Shown: positions 22,434-34,600 of the stretch, piece after piece | Numbering within the stretch: the stretch's first letter is position 1 | Layout: the number at the start of each line of letters is the position of its first letter | Assembly (NCBI GenBank): GCA_029891385.1 | Contig: CM057228.1 | Location: 61,985,023-62,049,022 of the forward strand | DNA from: Erythroxylum novogranatense | Taxonomy: Eukaryota; Streptophyta; Magnoliopsida; Malpighiales; Erythroxylaceae | Reading direction: 5' to 3' | Length of the DNA: 64,000 nucleotides | Made by a program: the position numbers and the translations under genes | The notes under the pieces: generated by a model | What the model was told of the DNA's origin: nothing | Databases searched by the model: none | The model's input: the letters and a program-made list of their open reading frames with translations, nothing else

Positions 22434-23661
22434 TCTGTCCTACATGTTCCAAAACTAGCTTGTAATCTATTGCCTGTTAGTAAACTGAACCAAGACTCTA
22501 ATTGTACCATTACCTTTTTTGATTTATATTGTGTTTTTCAGGACTAACTTCGAGGAATATGATTGGCAGTGCTAAATTGATAGATGGTCTCTACTACTTA
22601 GTTGATGATGAATATAGAAACTCACAGTCCAAGTAGTATTCGTTCTAACCCTGTTAAAGAATAGATTTTACTTTGGCATAATAGATTAGGATATCTTAAT
22701 TTCTCTTACCTAAAAAGAATTTTCCCTCATTTGTTTAAATTTGTGGATTGTTCAAAACTTCATTGTGAATAGTGAATTTTATCTAAAAGTCATAAGATTT
22801 CGTACCCTGTAAAACCATATCAACCATCCAAACCATTTTACCTAATTCATAGTGATGTTTCGGGTCCATCTCGTGTTCAAATGGTTTATAACATTTATTG
22901 ATGATCATACTCAGTTATGTTAGGTCTATTTGATTGGTGAAAAATCTGAAGTTGCTCAAATCTTTCAAAATTTCTATACCATGGTTGAAAATCAATTTCA
23001 CACATGCATTGGTATACTTCACTCTGACAATGGTACTAAGTATTTTATTGAATTCCTTGGGAAATTTCTTAAGTCTAAGGACATTGTTCACCAATCTACA
23101 TGTGTTAACACTCCTCAACAAAATGATATTGCCGAGAGAAAAAATAAACATTTACTAGAAGTTGCTCGGTTTATTATGTTTACAATGAATGTGCCACAAT
23201 ACCTTTGGGGTGAGGCTGTTTTGACTGCTTCATACTTAATTAATCGAATGCCTAGCTGTGTTTTACATTATGCAACACCCTTAGATATGTTTAAACAATC
23301 ATTTCCTAAAAATAGACTTTACTTTACTCTTCCTCTTCGGGTATTTGGGTGTACTACTTGTGTTCACAACTTAAGTAAAGGAAACTCTAAACTAGATCCA
23401 AGAGCTGAAAAAATATGTCTTCATTGGGTATGCTCCTAGTAAATGAGGTATAAGTGTTACGATCCTTTAACTCAAAAAATGGTTGTCTCCATGGATGTCA
23501 CATTCCTGGAACATAAAAAAGTTTTCCTTCAGAGGGAGAACTCTAATGAAGCAGAAAATTTTTGGGTTACTCCTAAACCCCTACCAAAGGTCATTATTGA
23601 TCACAATATAATTTCTGACATTGAAGCCAGTTCTTTAAATCTGTCGATGCCAGAAATCTAG
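22434..23661 (+). pseudogene. Integrase of G1 with pre-integrase zinc region
   Basis: Integrase inserts the cDNA into chromosomal DNA. After SAKLIDGLYYL comes a degraded HHCC zinc region (about 22670-22770), then the core. The open stretch from 22930 shows HSDNG (second catalytic Asp near 23026) and DIAERKNKHLL (Glu near 23134) with 35 residues between, the D-D35-E spacing. The first Asp lies in a stop-containing part (HSDVSGPSR, near 22850). The stretch 23443-23661 is the linker after integrase (YDPLTQKMVVSMDVTF). Confidence 0.9.
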
Positions 23662-24537
23662 ATTCATTCATAGGGTGAGAAATACTATGACCCACTCCTA
23701 AGGAACGGAATACTGAGCTTTGTGTTTATTCTAAGAGGAAGATTCAAGTGAGAAGTAGAGAACAATCTACAATGCACAACCTCTCAAATCCCTCAGAGAA
23801 GGAACTTGGGAATGATTCAAGTAACCCTTATGCTACTATACCCCTTATTGTGTCTAGTGATGATTAACATATACCTACTAACCCATAAAGTACAACTAAT
23901 ATTCCTACTAATCTCCTTGCTGAAAATTACCTACTCATAGCATTTAGAAAAGGGAAACAGGCATGCACTAATCATCCCATCTCAAAGTATCTATGTTATG
24001 GGAAACTATCACACAAACATAAATCATTTATTTCTAAAATCACTAATCTATTTGTGCCAAAAAACATTCAAGAAGCACTTCAAGGTCTAGATTGGAGTTC
24101 AGCTGTTATGGAAGAAGTACATGCTCTTGAGAAGATAAAACTTGGGAACTTGTGAAATCGATTCTTATTGTTTATGTAGATGACATTATCATAACAGGAG
24201 ATGATGTATTTGAAATAGTAGAGTTGAAGAAGAGATGAGCCAAAGAATTTGAGATCAAAGATTGTGGACCTTTAAAATACTTCCTCGGAATGGAATTTGC
24301 TAGATCCAAGGATGGAATATTTGTGAACCAAAGGAAATATATTTTGTACCTATTGAATGGGACTGGATTACTAGGATGTAAGGCAACAGATACTCATATT
24401 GAGACTGGTGTAAATTTTAGACCAGTTCAACCCAAAAATGTTATTAGGAGAGGTATCAACAACTAGTTAGGAGATTAATATACCTGTCGCACATCAGACT
24501 TGATATTGCCTTTTTCATGAGCTTAGTGAGTTAATTT
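23662..24537 (+). pseudogene. Reverse transcriptase of G1 with internal deletion
   Basis: The hinge between integrase and RT is eroded (23662-24050). RT begins at about 24060 (EALQGLDWSSAVMEE...TWELVK) and then jumps directly to ILIVYVDDIIITGDD at about 24160. The fingers/palm segment that normally lies between is missing, a deletion of several hundred bases within an otherwise readable frame. The YVDD active site is kept. Later stops are at about 24235 and 24460. Confidence 0.85.
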
Positions 24538-25032
24538 ATGCACTCACCAGGACAAGAACATCTGGATGATGTATATAGGATACTAAGATATCTAAAAGAA
24601 ACTCCTAGAAAAGGTTTAATGTTTCGAAAGAAGAACAATCTTCAAATAGAAGTCTATACTGATGCTGATTGGGTAGGGAGTACTACAAATAGAAGATCAA
24701 TTTTAGGTTATTGTACATGTGTTGGTGGTAACTTAGTAACTTGGAGGAGTAAGAAACAAAGTATGGTTGCAAGAAGTAGTGCTGAGGCTGAGTTTCATGA
24801 AATGGCACATGGAATCTGTGAAGTCCTATGGATTAAAAGAATATTAGAGGAACTACAAATTCCTATTTCAGTTCAAATGAAAGTATATTTTAACAATAAA
24901 GTTGCAATTTTTATTGATCACAACTCAGTTCTTCATGATAGAACAAAACATGTTGAGGTTGACAAGCACTTCATCAAGGAAAAAATTAAAGAAGTATTAG
25001 TTTATGTTTCCTATATTCCAACATCACAATAG
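24538..25032 (+). pseudogene. RNase H of G1
   Basis: This is an open stretch of 164 codons with the copia RNase H blocks in order: EHLDDVYRILRYLKETP, YTDADWVGS, RRSILGYC, SSAEAEFHEMAHG, LHDRTKHVEVDKHFI. The word KHVEVDKHFI and a following 'LTNILRKGL' (after a stop at 25030) mark the end of pol. RNase H removes the RNA strand of the RNA-DNA hybrid. It is one of the best preserved domains in the window. Confidence 0.92.
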
Positions 25033-25118
25033 TTAACTAATATTCTTAGAAAGGGGTTACACAAGAGGCAATTCAATGTTCTAGTTACCATGTTGGCTAT
25101 GGATGACATATACAAGCC

Positions 25119-25132
25119 AACTTGAGGTGGAG
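25119..25132 (+). promoter_or_regulatory. Polypurine tract of G1
   Basis: 'aacttgaggtggag' directly upstream of the 3' LTR; the purine-rich end primes plus-strand synthesis. Confidence 0.75.
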
Positions 25133-25357
25133 TGTTGGGAAATATCTAGCTGGATATTTTTTTTTTGATATGTTTAACTCTTAAATAATTAGGAGATCAG
25201 ATCTAATATTAGAAATCAGATTTGATATTATGTAAATATATTAGGAGATTAAGTAAAGATATTAGTTTCCTAGAATAGACCTATCTATTTCTATATATAC
25301 TTGTATCTATGTACTGATGTAAATTATGTCAAATACAAACAATATAGAAATTCTACA
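25133..25357 (+). repeat. 3' LTR of G1
   Basis: Starts TGTTGGGAAATATC, ends AAATTCTACA; 225 bp. TATA-like ctatatatac at 25291-25300 corresponds to that of the 5' LTR. Confidence 0.9.
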
Positions 25358-25640
25358 TGATATTTGCATATGAGAAAATCCGTTCTTATCTTTTAGGCTC
25401 ACATGTTTTTGTTTTTACAGATCATGTGGCATTGCGATATCTTTTTGTTAAGAAGGATGCCAAGCATAGGCTCATCCGGTGGGTGCTTCTGCTCCAAGAA
25501 TTTGATATTGAGATTAAAGACAAGAAAGGAGCAAAAAATGTTATAGTGGACCACCTATCACGGCTTGAAGGGGGCATCATGAAGAAGAAGAGGAAATCGA
25601 GGAGAGTTTTCCTAATGAGGCTGTAATACAGGTAGACAAT
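25358..25640 (+). pseudogene. RNase H domain of element A, second half
   Basis: Downstream of G1 the reading continues with [18 protein letters not shown] (catalytic Asp in TDH), [16 protein letters not shown] and ADHLSRLE-like [10 protein letters not shown], all typical of Ty3/gypsy RNase H. The frame is continuous with 13497 if G1 and one TGATA copy are ignored, which shows that G1 hit a domain that was still in frame at this point. Confidence 0.9.
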
Positions 25641-26916
25641 CCTTTTCATCCTTGGTTTGTAGATATTGCAGACTACCTCTAAGTTAGTATTCTTCCCTTC
25701 GATCTCTCTTATCAACAAAGGAAGCATTTTGTGTTTTAATGTTCTCACTATATTATGATGAACCTATACTTTATAAGATATGTGTTGATAGTGTGATTCA
25801 CGGGTATGTCCCTAAAGATAAAATGCCTGAAATTTTCATAGCTCACTTTATGCAGGGCATTATGGAGCTAACAGAATTGCATCTTGGATCTTGGAGTGTG
25901 GGTTGTATTGGTCAAATTTGTTCAAGGATGTTTGAGATTATGTGCTGAAGTGTGATAGGTGTCAAAGAGTGGGCAACATATCGATGAGGGATGAGATGCT
26001 GCTTTCAAACATCATATAGATGGAGATATTCAATATATGGGGCCTGGATTTCATGGGACCATTCCCATCCTCCTTAGGTAACACTTACATATTGTTTGGA
26101 GTTGATTATGTTTCTAGGTGGGTTGAGGCCATAACTACTCCAACTAATGACGACAAGGTGGTTCAAAAGTTCATCAAGAAGATCTTTACTAAATTTGACG
26201 TACCTAGAGCAATCATAAGTGATGGAGGGAGCCTTTTTTGCAACAAACCCTTTGAAGCTCTGCTGAGAAGATACAATGTTTATCATAGAGTGGCTGCCCC
26301 TTATCACCCCCAAACCAGCGGCCAAGTGGAGGTGGTGAACAGAGAGTTAAAGAAGATTTTAGAGAAGGTAGTAAGCACTTCAAGAAAGGATTAGGCTTTG
26401 AAGCTAGATGATAACTTATGGGCTTATAGGATAGCTTTCAAAACACCCATAGGTACCACACCATATCGACTTGTGTATGACAAGGCTTGCCATTTACCAT
26501 TGGAGTTAGATAATCGGGCTTATTGGGCCATTAGGAAGTTGAATACAAATTGGAAGCTAGCAGGTGAGAATAGATTGTTACAACTTGATGAATTGGAAGA
26601 GTTTAGGTTTGATGCTTATGAAAATGCCAAGTTGTATAAGGAAAGGGAAAAAATGGCATGATACTCAAGAAGAAGGAGTTCAAGAGTGGGGATTTGGTGC
26701 TTTTATTCAATTTATGACTTATTTCCTGGAAAGCTCAAGTCAAGATGGAGTGGACCCTTTAAGGTCATTCAATTGTTTCCCCATAGAGCTTTGGAGTTAG
26801 GAAATGACAAGGGTGAAGCATTCAAGGTCAATGGACATAGATGTAAGCCATACTATGGAGGGATATACTCAAAAGAAAGGGAAGCCATCTCTTTCCTTTC
26901 TTCCACTCCTTTATGA
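25641..26916 (+). pseudogene. Integrase of element A
   Basis: The zinc-binding region is at about 25840-25970 (HF...GHYGA-type words in shifted frames, then CDRC). The catalytic core is in the open stretch 26020-26394 with WGLDFMGPF (Asp at residue 10), IISDGGSLF (Asp 68) and [11 protein letters not shown] (Glu 104): the D-D35-E triad is intact. The C-terminal part (26398-26661 and 26686-26916) has WAYRIAFKTPIGTTPYRLVY and a GPFKV-type end. Stops at 26394, 26660 and frame changes disable it, but much of the domain is readable. Confidence 0.92.
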
Positions 26917-27418
26917 ATGCATGTGGAATGGTCAAGCTAATGACCTTAACTTAGCATGTTTACTGTTCTTTTACTTGTATTTGTTTACTTATTTATTTGA
27001 TTTTTTTGGTTTTGATTATGTTTGGTTTGAATTTGCTACAATTTCTTAGTTTTTACTTGGATTTTGTTTGAGTTTTAACTTATTTTCTCTTCAAATTTCT
27101 TCTTCGTTAGGTGATTTTGATGTGGTTGCAGGTTGCTTGAATGTCAGGAATGCATCCTAAACTTGGAAAAAGGCTAAAAATTGGAAAAGTTGGAGTACCC
27201 ATGATCGTGGGAGTGGATTCTCACAATCGTGGGTTAAGGCATAGAAGGTTTCTGGAGAGCCTTCCCTTGTGGGATCCTTCGCTGAAAGATTTTTAAAACT
27301 CCCTCTTTCTTCTTCTTTCTTCATCTTATTACTTTCTCTCACTTTAAAGCTGATTTCCACTAAACCTATCCTAAAAAATCCTTCATCTTTTTTCCCAAAT
27401 CTTGATTTTTCTCATTCA
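26917..27418 (+). other. Spacer between pol and the third ORF of A
   Basis: This is non-coding and T-rich. It contains two hairpin words, CCCATGATCGTGGG (27198-27211) and CTCACAATCGTGGG (27220-27233), which recur in the U3 of the 3' LTR (30358-30475). Confidence 0.6.
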
Positions 27419-28616
27419 ATGGCTCCAAAGAAGCTCGTGGCTTAGAAACTGATTGACCAATTTTTCCTTCAAGTCTGTAGAGAAGCTAAACTTGATATGG
27501 CGGCTACTTTTCGTGCCTCATTTCCTATCTTTCAGAAGAAGAAGGTATGAGATTCTGGGACTTTAAAGATAGAGAGTTATTGCCTCCTAGGTACTTTGAT
27601 TTTGAACTATTAGAAACTCTAAGACTGAGGCATAACATTGAACAATTAGCTGCTAATATTAGTTGGGGTCGTCTAATTCAATGCGATGTATCGATATACC
27701 GCATAATGATTATAGAGTTTTTCACCACTGTATGCTACAATCCTAAAATGGACACAATCTAGTTTAGGATAAGTGGCCATGCATATAAGCTTGATTATAC
27801 TATCATTCGTGCGCTCTTTGACTTGTCTAACACTAAAGTTTTAGATGACCATGAATTTTATGTGGATGCTTATTGGAAAAGCCTTACAGGTGAAAACACT
27901 TTTGGTTCTAGGAATGCACCTAACTTTTGGTTCTAGGAATGCACCTAAAACTTTGATTCATAGCATTGAACACTTACTTCTTCACAAATTTATGTGCTTA
28001 ATTGTTTTTAACAAAACTGAAAGCAATAAGTGTTCGACTAAGGAACTTTTCTTTCTTTGGTGCATGGATCATAAAATTAAAGTGAATAACCTGTATTGCA
28101 TTTTTTGGTCTATTGTGAGTTGTATTAATAAGAAAAGCTTATATTTTGGTATGGTTTACATTGTTACTACTTTGGTTTCGTATTACAATCTTGATGTGGA
28201 TAGTGTATGCACAGCTAACCCTGATTTGTTTGATGTACCTTATTTGAGACGCTCTAAAATTTTGGAGCTCCATTCTACAAAGCTCCGAAATCCTCAGACG
28301 TGCATTGCCGTTAAGAACAAGAAGGTAAGGATGCAACCACTTCTCAACCATCCACCTCTTAGGTACCCTCGGAGCCCCAAGAAGAAACAATTGAAGAGGA
28401 GCCAACTGTAGCAGTAGATGTTAATAAGATTTAGCAAATCCTTAACCAAATGGACACAAATCACCAACAAATGATACTGCAAATTAATAAGCTCAGCAAC
28501 CAGATGCGACAAGTGCGTAAGGAGAAATGGTATGTCAAGAAGAAATTCCTCAAGTTCATCTGGATGAAGAACATTAAAGTCCTTTCTCTTACACCTTCGC
28601 CACCACAATCTCCATG
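27419..28616 (+). pseudogene. Third ORF of A (Athila-type ORF downstream of integrase)
   Basis: An ATG at 27419 opens a frame that stops after eight codons; related sequence continues in other frames to 28616. Readable parts are 27547-27762 (FDFELLETLRLRHNIEQLA...) and 27845-28411 (a region rich in aromatic residues, with HSIEHLLLHKFMCLIVFNK and KSLYFGMVYIVTTLV). Length, position after integrase and sequence style fit the extra ORF of Athila elements, often called envelope-like, although its role is unproven. The C-terminal piece (28436-28540, MDTNHQQMILQINKLSNQM) has heptad-like spacing. A 25-bp duplication 'ggttctaggaatgcacctaa' occurs at 27903-27951. Confidence 0.7.
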
Positions 28617-30086
28617 AGCCTTCTTACCCTTTACTTTTTACATTGTTTTATTTACTTGTTAGTTGTTTTACTTGTTTGTTTGTTTGATGTTACATTTTGT
28701 GTTTTGGTTTCCTTATTTGGTTGCCTTATCACATTAAGGAAAATGAGTTGTTCAAGTGTGGATAGGTAACATTTGCTTTGTCAATTGCATTGTTTTAGTT
28801 TGTTTTATTCACTATTTGCATTTTGTTAATTACGACACATGTTTCAGGCGTATTAGGTTATTGTTTTATGTTGTTTTGTGTTAAGTAATATAACCACACT
28901 TAAATCATTTTTATTTGTTTTGCCATGAGATTCTATCATGCTATTTAGAATGAGATTAAATGCATGCTTGAACTCGGATTAGGCTACTTGAGTAGAGAGA
29001 AACCATATTGAGTGATAAAAAGTTGTTGGTTGCATAAGCTCACTAAAAATTTGACACTTGAGCAATGAGGTAGTGTAGAGATGCATAATAAATTTTCATT
29101 TAAGCCAATGTGAGGATTGAACCTATATGACTCGATCTATAATCATTTTATTTCTTTGAAGTGTGATGTTTCCTTAGGTTATTACCTTCAGAACTTACTT
29201 TGAATTGATTTTAGTCTACTAGATGCATACTTAATAAAGATGATTAAGGCCCTTTTTGTGTTAACCTTTAGCTTAAATGACTTGCCTTTTATTATTCCTT
29301 GCTACCCCTATTGAACCCTAACTCTTTTGTTTATTGAAAACACCCCATATTTTAAAACCTAAAACACCATTAGCCTACCCATTCACAAGCTTAGTAGAGT
29401 ATTAAGTGATGCATTAGTTTGAGATTTCTGCTACAATTTTTTCTTTTCGAGATAAGTTAAGTGACACTTCTGCTCTTGGATCACATTGAATTTAGATGCT
29501 ATTTTGTTCATTATTTCTTCATTTATAAAAAAAAAAAAGAGAAAAGGAAAAGGAAAGAAAAAGGAGAACATTTTAGTAGCATCAATAAGTGCAGAGTAGT
29601 TGTTTATTTTCATTTGTCTATCCCAAAAATATATATTTTTTATCCCTTTATTCACTTATTACTTTATGAATGCTTATGTTAAACCCTTTACCCTTTTTGA
29701 CTCACCTTAACCCTTACCACATTACAACCTGAAACAAGTCCTTTTGATCTATTTATGCATGTAATCATTGTAAAGGAGAATTGGTGTATTAGCAAGTCTA
29801 TAATAGTGATCATTGTAAAGGAGCATTGGTGTATTAGTAAGTCTATAATAGTGTAGTTTCCTATAGGGAGCTTGAGCTAAACACTAACCATCAAAAACTT
29901 CAGAGAAATGAGTGCCATAAGTTGAGTTTGCTTATGTACACTAATGAAAAGTAGTCATGATATGTGTAATAGCTTGACATTTGAGTTGGACAAACTTTTA
30001 GGGATTGTATGCTTTGATCTTTGTGAAAATGAAGTTATGGAATTGATTAGTTATATCTGATTTTTCTTGAGGACAAGCACAGATTT
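28617..30086 (+). other. 3' non-coding region of A
   Basis: Contains no gene I can support. A homopurine A/G tract lies at 29528-29570. A tandem duplication of about 47 bp ('catTGTAAAGGAG...AGTCTATAATAGTG') lies at 29767-29854. The interval ends at the polypurine tract. Confidence 0.6.
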
Positions 30087-30100
30087 AAATATGGGGAAGT
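30087..30100 (+). promoter_or_regulatory. Polypurine tract of A
   Basis: 'aaatatggggaag', preceded by 'ttgaggacaagca', an arrangement usual just before the 3' LTR in Athila/Tat elements. Confidence 0.75.
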
Positions 30101-31524
30101 TGATAGTTATACAATTAGTGTGTATTTTTCTAACTATTTGGCATGTGTTTCTTATATAATAGGTTATTATTATGATGTTTTAGGACTTATTTTGTGTGTT
30201 TTTGTTTACTTTGATCTTCATGGTTATTCTTTTATGTTTAATGTTGGTTTAGGGTAAGAATTGATCATTTTAGTATAGGAATTAAGGGTGGTCATCTTTA
30301 TGATTGACCTAGAGACTAAGAGAGGAGAAGAGAAGTGGAGGAGTTGTAGAAAAAGAACCCACGATTGTGGGAATAGGCATGTTTCCCATAACTGTGGGAA
30401 ATATCTTCAAAATATTTTTGGCACATTAACCCGTGATCATGGAAAGCATAGGGATAATTCCCATGATTGTGAGAACTAAAGGCATAATGAACATACGGGT
30501 TTCACTTGTTTTTAGGGTTTTATAACTTGCCATGTGATATATATAAGGGCACAAATCCCTAGGGTCGAAAGAGAGGGTCGTGAAAACTTGCCTCCTTGAG
30601 CTAAAAGACAGATTGAGAGACTAGAGAGAGGTAGAGAATTAAGATTTTAATCCCCAATTAGGCAAAGAACACATTAATTCCAAATTTTTCAGATTTTGGC
30701 AAAGAAGAGAAGGAGTTTGCTTCATTTAGTTTTATTTTCTTTTTTCTCTTCTAGCATATTTATTATAGATTTTTTGGTTATTGGGGACGTTAATGGCATT
30801 ATGTGTGGCTAAAATATTTTTTTAGGCTTTGTTGTTTGAACTACTTGTAAACCTTCTGTTGTTGATTTTTTAGTTATTGGGGACGTTATTTATTGAACTT
30901 AAATTTTGCAACAAATCGCGAGAGCGAGCTTGGTAATCTATGTTAAATGTGCAACAAGAGTTAACATTTAATAGAACTAAAGATAACAAGTTATTGATTT
31001 ATTAGGAAGAGATTTCTATAGATTGATATAGTGCCTATAGGATAGCTTCATATCTAGTTAATTGTTTAAGAAAGGCTATAGCTTCATATCTAGTTAATTG
31101 TTTAGGAAAGGCTTTACATATTGAGAGATCCCAAAGTTAATCCTAATTTGTTTAACTAGTGACATTTGGTTACACCTTAAGAGAGGGTAGCCAAAATTTT
31201 AGGAAATCTTGGGCCAAGCATAAATTGAATCAATTAACCAAAGGGAAGCAAATAGGGATAATGATAAGTCCTAATTTTTAATCTTTTTTATCTCCAAATT
31301 TTAGTTTACGATTTTGGCTTTAGTTGTGTTATTTCTTTTTACCTTTAGTTTGTCTTTGTTTTACTTATCTATTTATATTTGTTTGAATCAATTTCTTTAA
31401 AAAAGAGCAACCTGAATTAAGTGGTGCTTAAATACAATCCTTGTGCGATCGATATTCTCTTTTTACTAGAAGTTACGACCCGTATACTTGCAATTTTGAG
31501 CATAAAACTAGTAGTTTGTTTTGT
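30101..31524 (+). repeat. 3' LTR of A
   Basis: It starts TGATAGTTATAC after the polypurine tract and its last 928 bp match 1-902. The end is set at 'gtttgttttgta', where similarity to the 5' copy stops; the terminal CA reads TA. It carries internal duplications ('gcttcatatctagttaattg' at about 31044 and 31082). Hairpin words CCCACGATTGTGGG (30358-30371) and TTCCCA...TGGGAA (30383-30400) lie in U3. Confidence 0.85.
30537..30546 (+). promoter_or_regulatory. TATA box in the 3' LTR of A
   Basis: 'gatatatataagg' about 435 bp into the LTR, downstream of the U3 hairpin words. Transcription would be expected to start near 30570. Confidence 0.6.
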
Positions 31525-31690
31525 AATTAACAGTAACCCCACATACAAAAGGCACATTTGATGTGGCTTGAGGAGGATCACTTATGAAGAAAATGGTAGA
31601 TGAAGCAGAAGGGCTGGGAGAAGGCTCTTGACAACGTGCACATGATGAACAGAATGATTCCACTCTCGCCCAAATAGAAGCATATAAACA
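31525..31690 (+). pseudogene. K: gag remnant of a second Athila-like element
   Basis: Directly after A lies sequence similar to A gag around 1655-1735: words GTFDVA and GGSLMKKMVDEA correspond to GTIDAV and AGGSLMRKTIDTA. It is not the same copy. A probably inserted into this older relative; the left part of K would be outside the window. Confidence 0.6.
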
Positions 31691-34600
31691 TGCTCAAATC
31701 ATTTTATCAAATGCTTTCATACTTTTCATGCTCTTTCCTTTCTTTTCATTTATACAAAATTCCATGACAAATATCAAGGCATAGCATTGATCAAAAACAC
31801 AAGCTTTAATTTTATAAAGATTTCATATATTTTCAACAAGTCAAATTCAAACAATTTAGCACATATTCACACATAGGAAAGAATTTGCCCAATCACAAAA
31901 TAACTGTAAATACATTACCCACCTCATTTCCTTGCAAAAATCCAAGTCAAGATTGTCTTTCCCCTTGCTCTTGGATAGGATTCTCTTAGTTGCCTTCATT
32001 CTTCACCAAATGAAGGGATCTTTAGCTCAAAGAAAAGCTCTTCTCTTCCTCTTCCTTTTTTCCTTTCTTAAATAACCCCAAAATCTCTCTTGAAGGTTAG
32101 CACAATTGAAACCCTAGCTTGTTTTCTTTTCTTTCTCTCTTTCTCTTCTTCTCTTTATATTTCTCTCTCTTTTTCATGGCATTCTCTCTTTTCTCTTAAA
32201 TTTTCATTCTTCTCTTCTGCTTATCCTTCCATTCACATTTTTTTCTTCATTTATAAGCAAGATAAGACTTCTTCTTCTAATTATGTCCTTAATGATTGAG
32301 AATTGTCCCATTTGCCCTTCCATTTATGCCTTATGTCTTTTATATTTAGGTGTCTTGCCAAAAGCACCCTTGAATATTCTGACATAACTCTTTCTTATAG
32401 AAAAGTGTTCTCCCTTGTCTTAAGTTTCCAAGGATACCAAAATCAATCCATCTAGTTCAGTGATTCGAAACATACATTTCAACATTTTTGGACTGCCCTT
32501 GTCTAAATTAGTATACTTATGCACAACTTCTATCCGAAATCTAAACATCTTAAAAACTAAATTAGATTTCAACTTCTTCATACCATTTGTAGCTTCATGT
32601 CTTTAATTTATCTTGAAACAAAAATCATCTTATTCGGAGCTCTACTGATCCAGAAATCATCAAAATACTGAAGCATGTTCAGTAAAATATCCAATTCCTA
32701 CTTTTCCAATTGATACCCTTTACTTGATTTAATACATCTTTTTCACATCAATACCAAAATCTATAACCTTTCATGGAGATGTAAAAATAAAAGTGTTAAG
32801 AATCTAAAGGTTCAAGAATCACTTCATTTGGAGGTCGGATAGAAAAATTATGGCCAAACGAAGCAAACAAGATTTGGTCCTCACTCATATTGAACTTGTC
32901 TCGGGACAAATGTCATAACTCTCGCGAAAGATGTTGGATTAAGATCATCGTAGGATGATTTCGAAGATAACTTTGAAATCTACAACTTTGAAGAAGACCT
33001 TGAGCTCAGATTTATTTATCTGAAGGGTAAAGATGGATCAAATGATGTAAGATGAATAGTAACATAAAAGATGTTCTACAATTGTCATAACTTTCTCTAC
33101 AGATACCGGATTTAGGTGTTCTTTAGATAGTTTAAAAGAGGACTTCAAGAGCTACAACTTTCATCAAGACCTCAAAGACAAATTCCATCTTTTGAAGGAT
33201 CAAAAATGAAACAGAAGATGTAAGATGAACGGTAACACAGAAGAAGTGAAAGACAGAAGAAGCAAAAGATAGAAGAAGCAAAACACAGACGATACAAAAC
33301 ACAGAAGAAGATGACATCATCACAAAGTAAACACAAAAGGAGATGACGTCATCACAGAAGAAGTGAAAGGCTGAAGGAGAAAAACACAGAAGAAGCAAAA
33401 GACAAAAGAAGTGAAACTCAGAAGAAGCAAAAAGGCAGACGAAGCAAAACTCAGAAGAAACAAAAGTCAAAAGAAGCAAAACTAAAAAGAAGAAAAAAGG
33501 CAGACGAAGCAAAACTAAGAAGAAGCAAAAAGGTAGACGAAGTAAAACTAAGAAGAAGCAAAAGACAGACGAAGCAAAAGTCAGAAGAAGTAAAAATAAA
33601 AAGAAGCAAAAAGGCAGACGAAACAAATCTAAGAAGAAGCAAAAGGTAGACGAAGCAAAACTAAGAGAAGTAAAAGTCAGAAGAAGTAAAACTAAGAAGA
33701 AGCAAAAAGGCAGACGAAGCAAAACTAAGAAGAAGTAAAAGGCAGATGAAGCAAAACTAAAAAGAAACAAAAGTTAGAAGAATCAAAACTATACAGAAAC
33801 AAAAAGGAAGACGAAACAAAACTAAGAAGAAGCAAAAGACAGACGAAACAAAATTAAGAAGAAGCAAAATTCATAAGAAGCAAAACTAAGAAGAAGCAAA
33901 AAGGCAAAAGAAGATGCGTCAGCAAAACACAAAAGAAGACGCGTCAGCAAAATACAAAAGAAGACGCGTCAACAAAACACACAAAAAGACACGTTAACAA
34001 AACACAGAAGAAACAAAAGACAAAAGAAACAAAAGATAGAAGAAGCAAAAGACAGAAGAAGTAAAACACAGAAGAAGCAAAACATAGACGATACAAAACA
34101 CAGAAAAAGATGATGCCATTACAAAGGAAACATAGAAGGACATGACGTCATCATAGAAGAAGCAAAAAGGCAGAAGAAGCAAAAAATAGACGAAACAAAT
34201 CACAAAGGAAGATGACATCATCATAAAGGAAACACAGAAGGAGATAACATCATCACAGAAGAAGCAAGAAGGCAGAAAATACAACTCCTCTCTTGCACAT
34301 CTTCTCTTATAAGGATCGTGACTTTCAGCTTAGACGTCCAAAAATTTCATACTATACATCGTTAGAAAGCGAAAAGAAAGATCTACAACTTACTAGTGGA
34401 CATGCTCACCTAAATTCAGCCTAGATTAATCCAATTTTTTCCCCGAATTTAGAATACATACTTTACATTCATCCAATGTACTGCACCCAATTCTCAACTT
34501 CATGACAAATCTTGAGATTGTTAAAGATAGAATTTAAATTCAATGTCTTCATAAGAAATGTAGCCATATGTTTCTAGTTTAATCTAAATTAAGAATCATC

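Larger units (their letters stand above)
13502..25357 (+). mobile_element. G1: Ty1/copia retrotransposon in the RNase H of A, carrying G2
   Basis: It is flanked by the 5-bp duplication TGATA (13497-13501 and 25358-25362) and bounded by short LTRs of 221 and 225 bp. Protein order gag, protease, integrase, RT, RNase H is that of copia elements. The LTR copies differ at very roughly one base in ten, so this is an old insertion. It is disabled by stops, an internal RT deletion near 24160, and the G2 insertion (15027-22428). Confidence 0.92.
1..31524 (+). mobile_element. Element A: Athila-like Ty3/gypsy retrotransposon, interrupted by F1 and G1
   Basis: The parts run in Ty3/gypsy order on the + strand: partial LTR, gag, protease, RT, RNase H, integrase, an extra Athila-type ORF, polypurine tract, LTR. 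The extra ORF after integrase and the RT active-site context (KDDFSVFG, where Met usually precedes DD) fit the Athila/Tat branch. The two LTR copies (1-902 and about 30597-31524) are clearly homologous but differ at many sites, so the insertion is old. Two later insertions split it: F1 in RT (4424-13223) and G1 in RNase H (13502-25357). The left end and left TSD lie outside the window. It is disabled by many stops and frameshifts. Confidence 0.9.

Noticed and set aside
29461..29682. Small frames around the A/G tract in the 3' region of A
   Set aside because: Low-complexity translation of a homopurine run.
33132..33770. Minus-strand open frame of 212 codons rich in Phe, Leu and Ser
   Set aside because: It is the translation of the purine-rich array in J; low complexity and no domain. 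Composition alone keeps it open.
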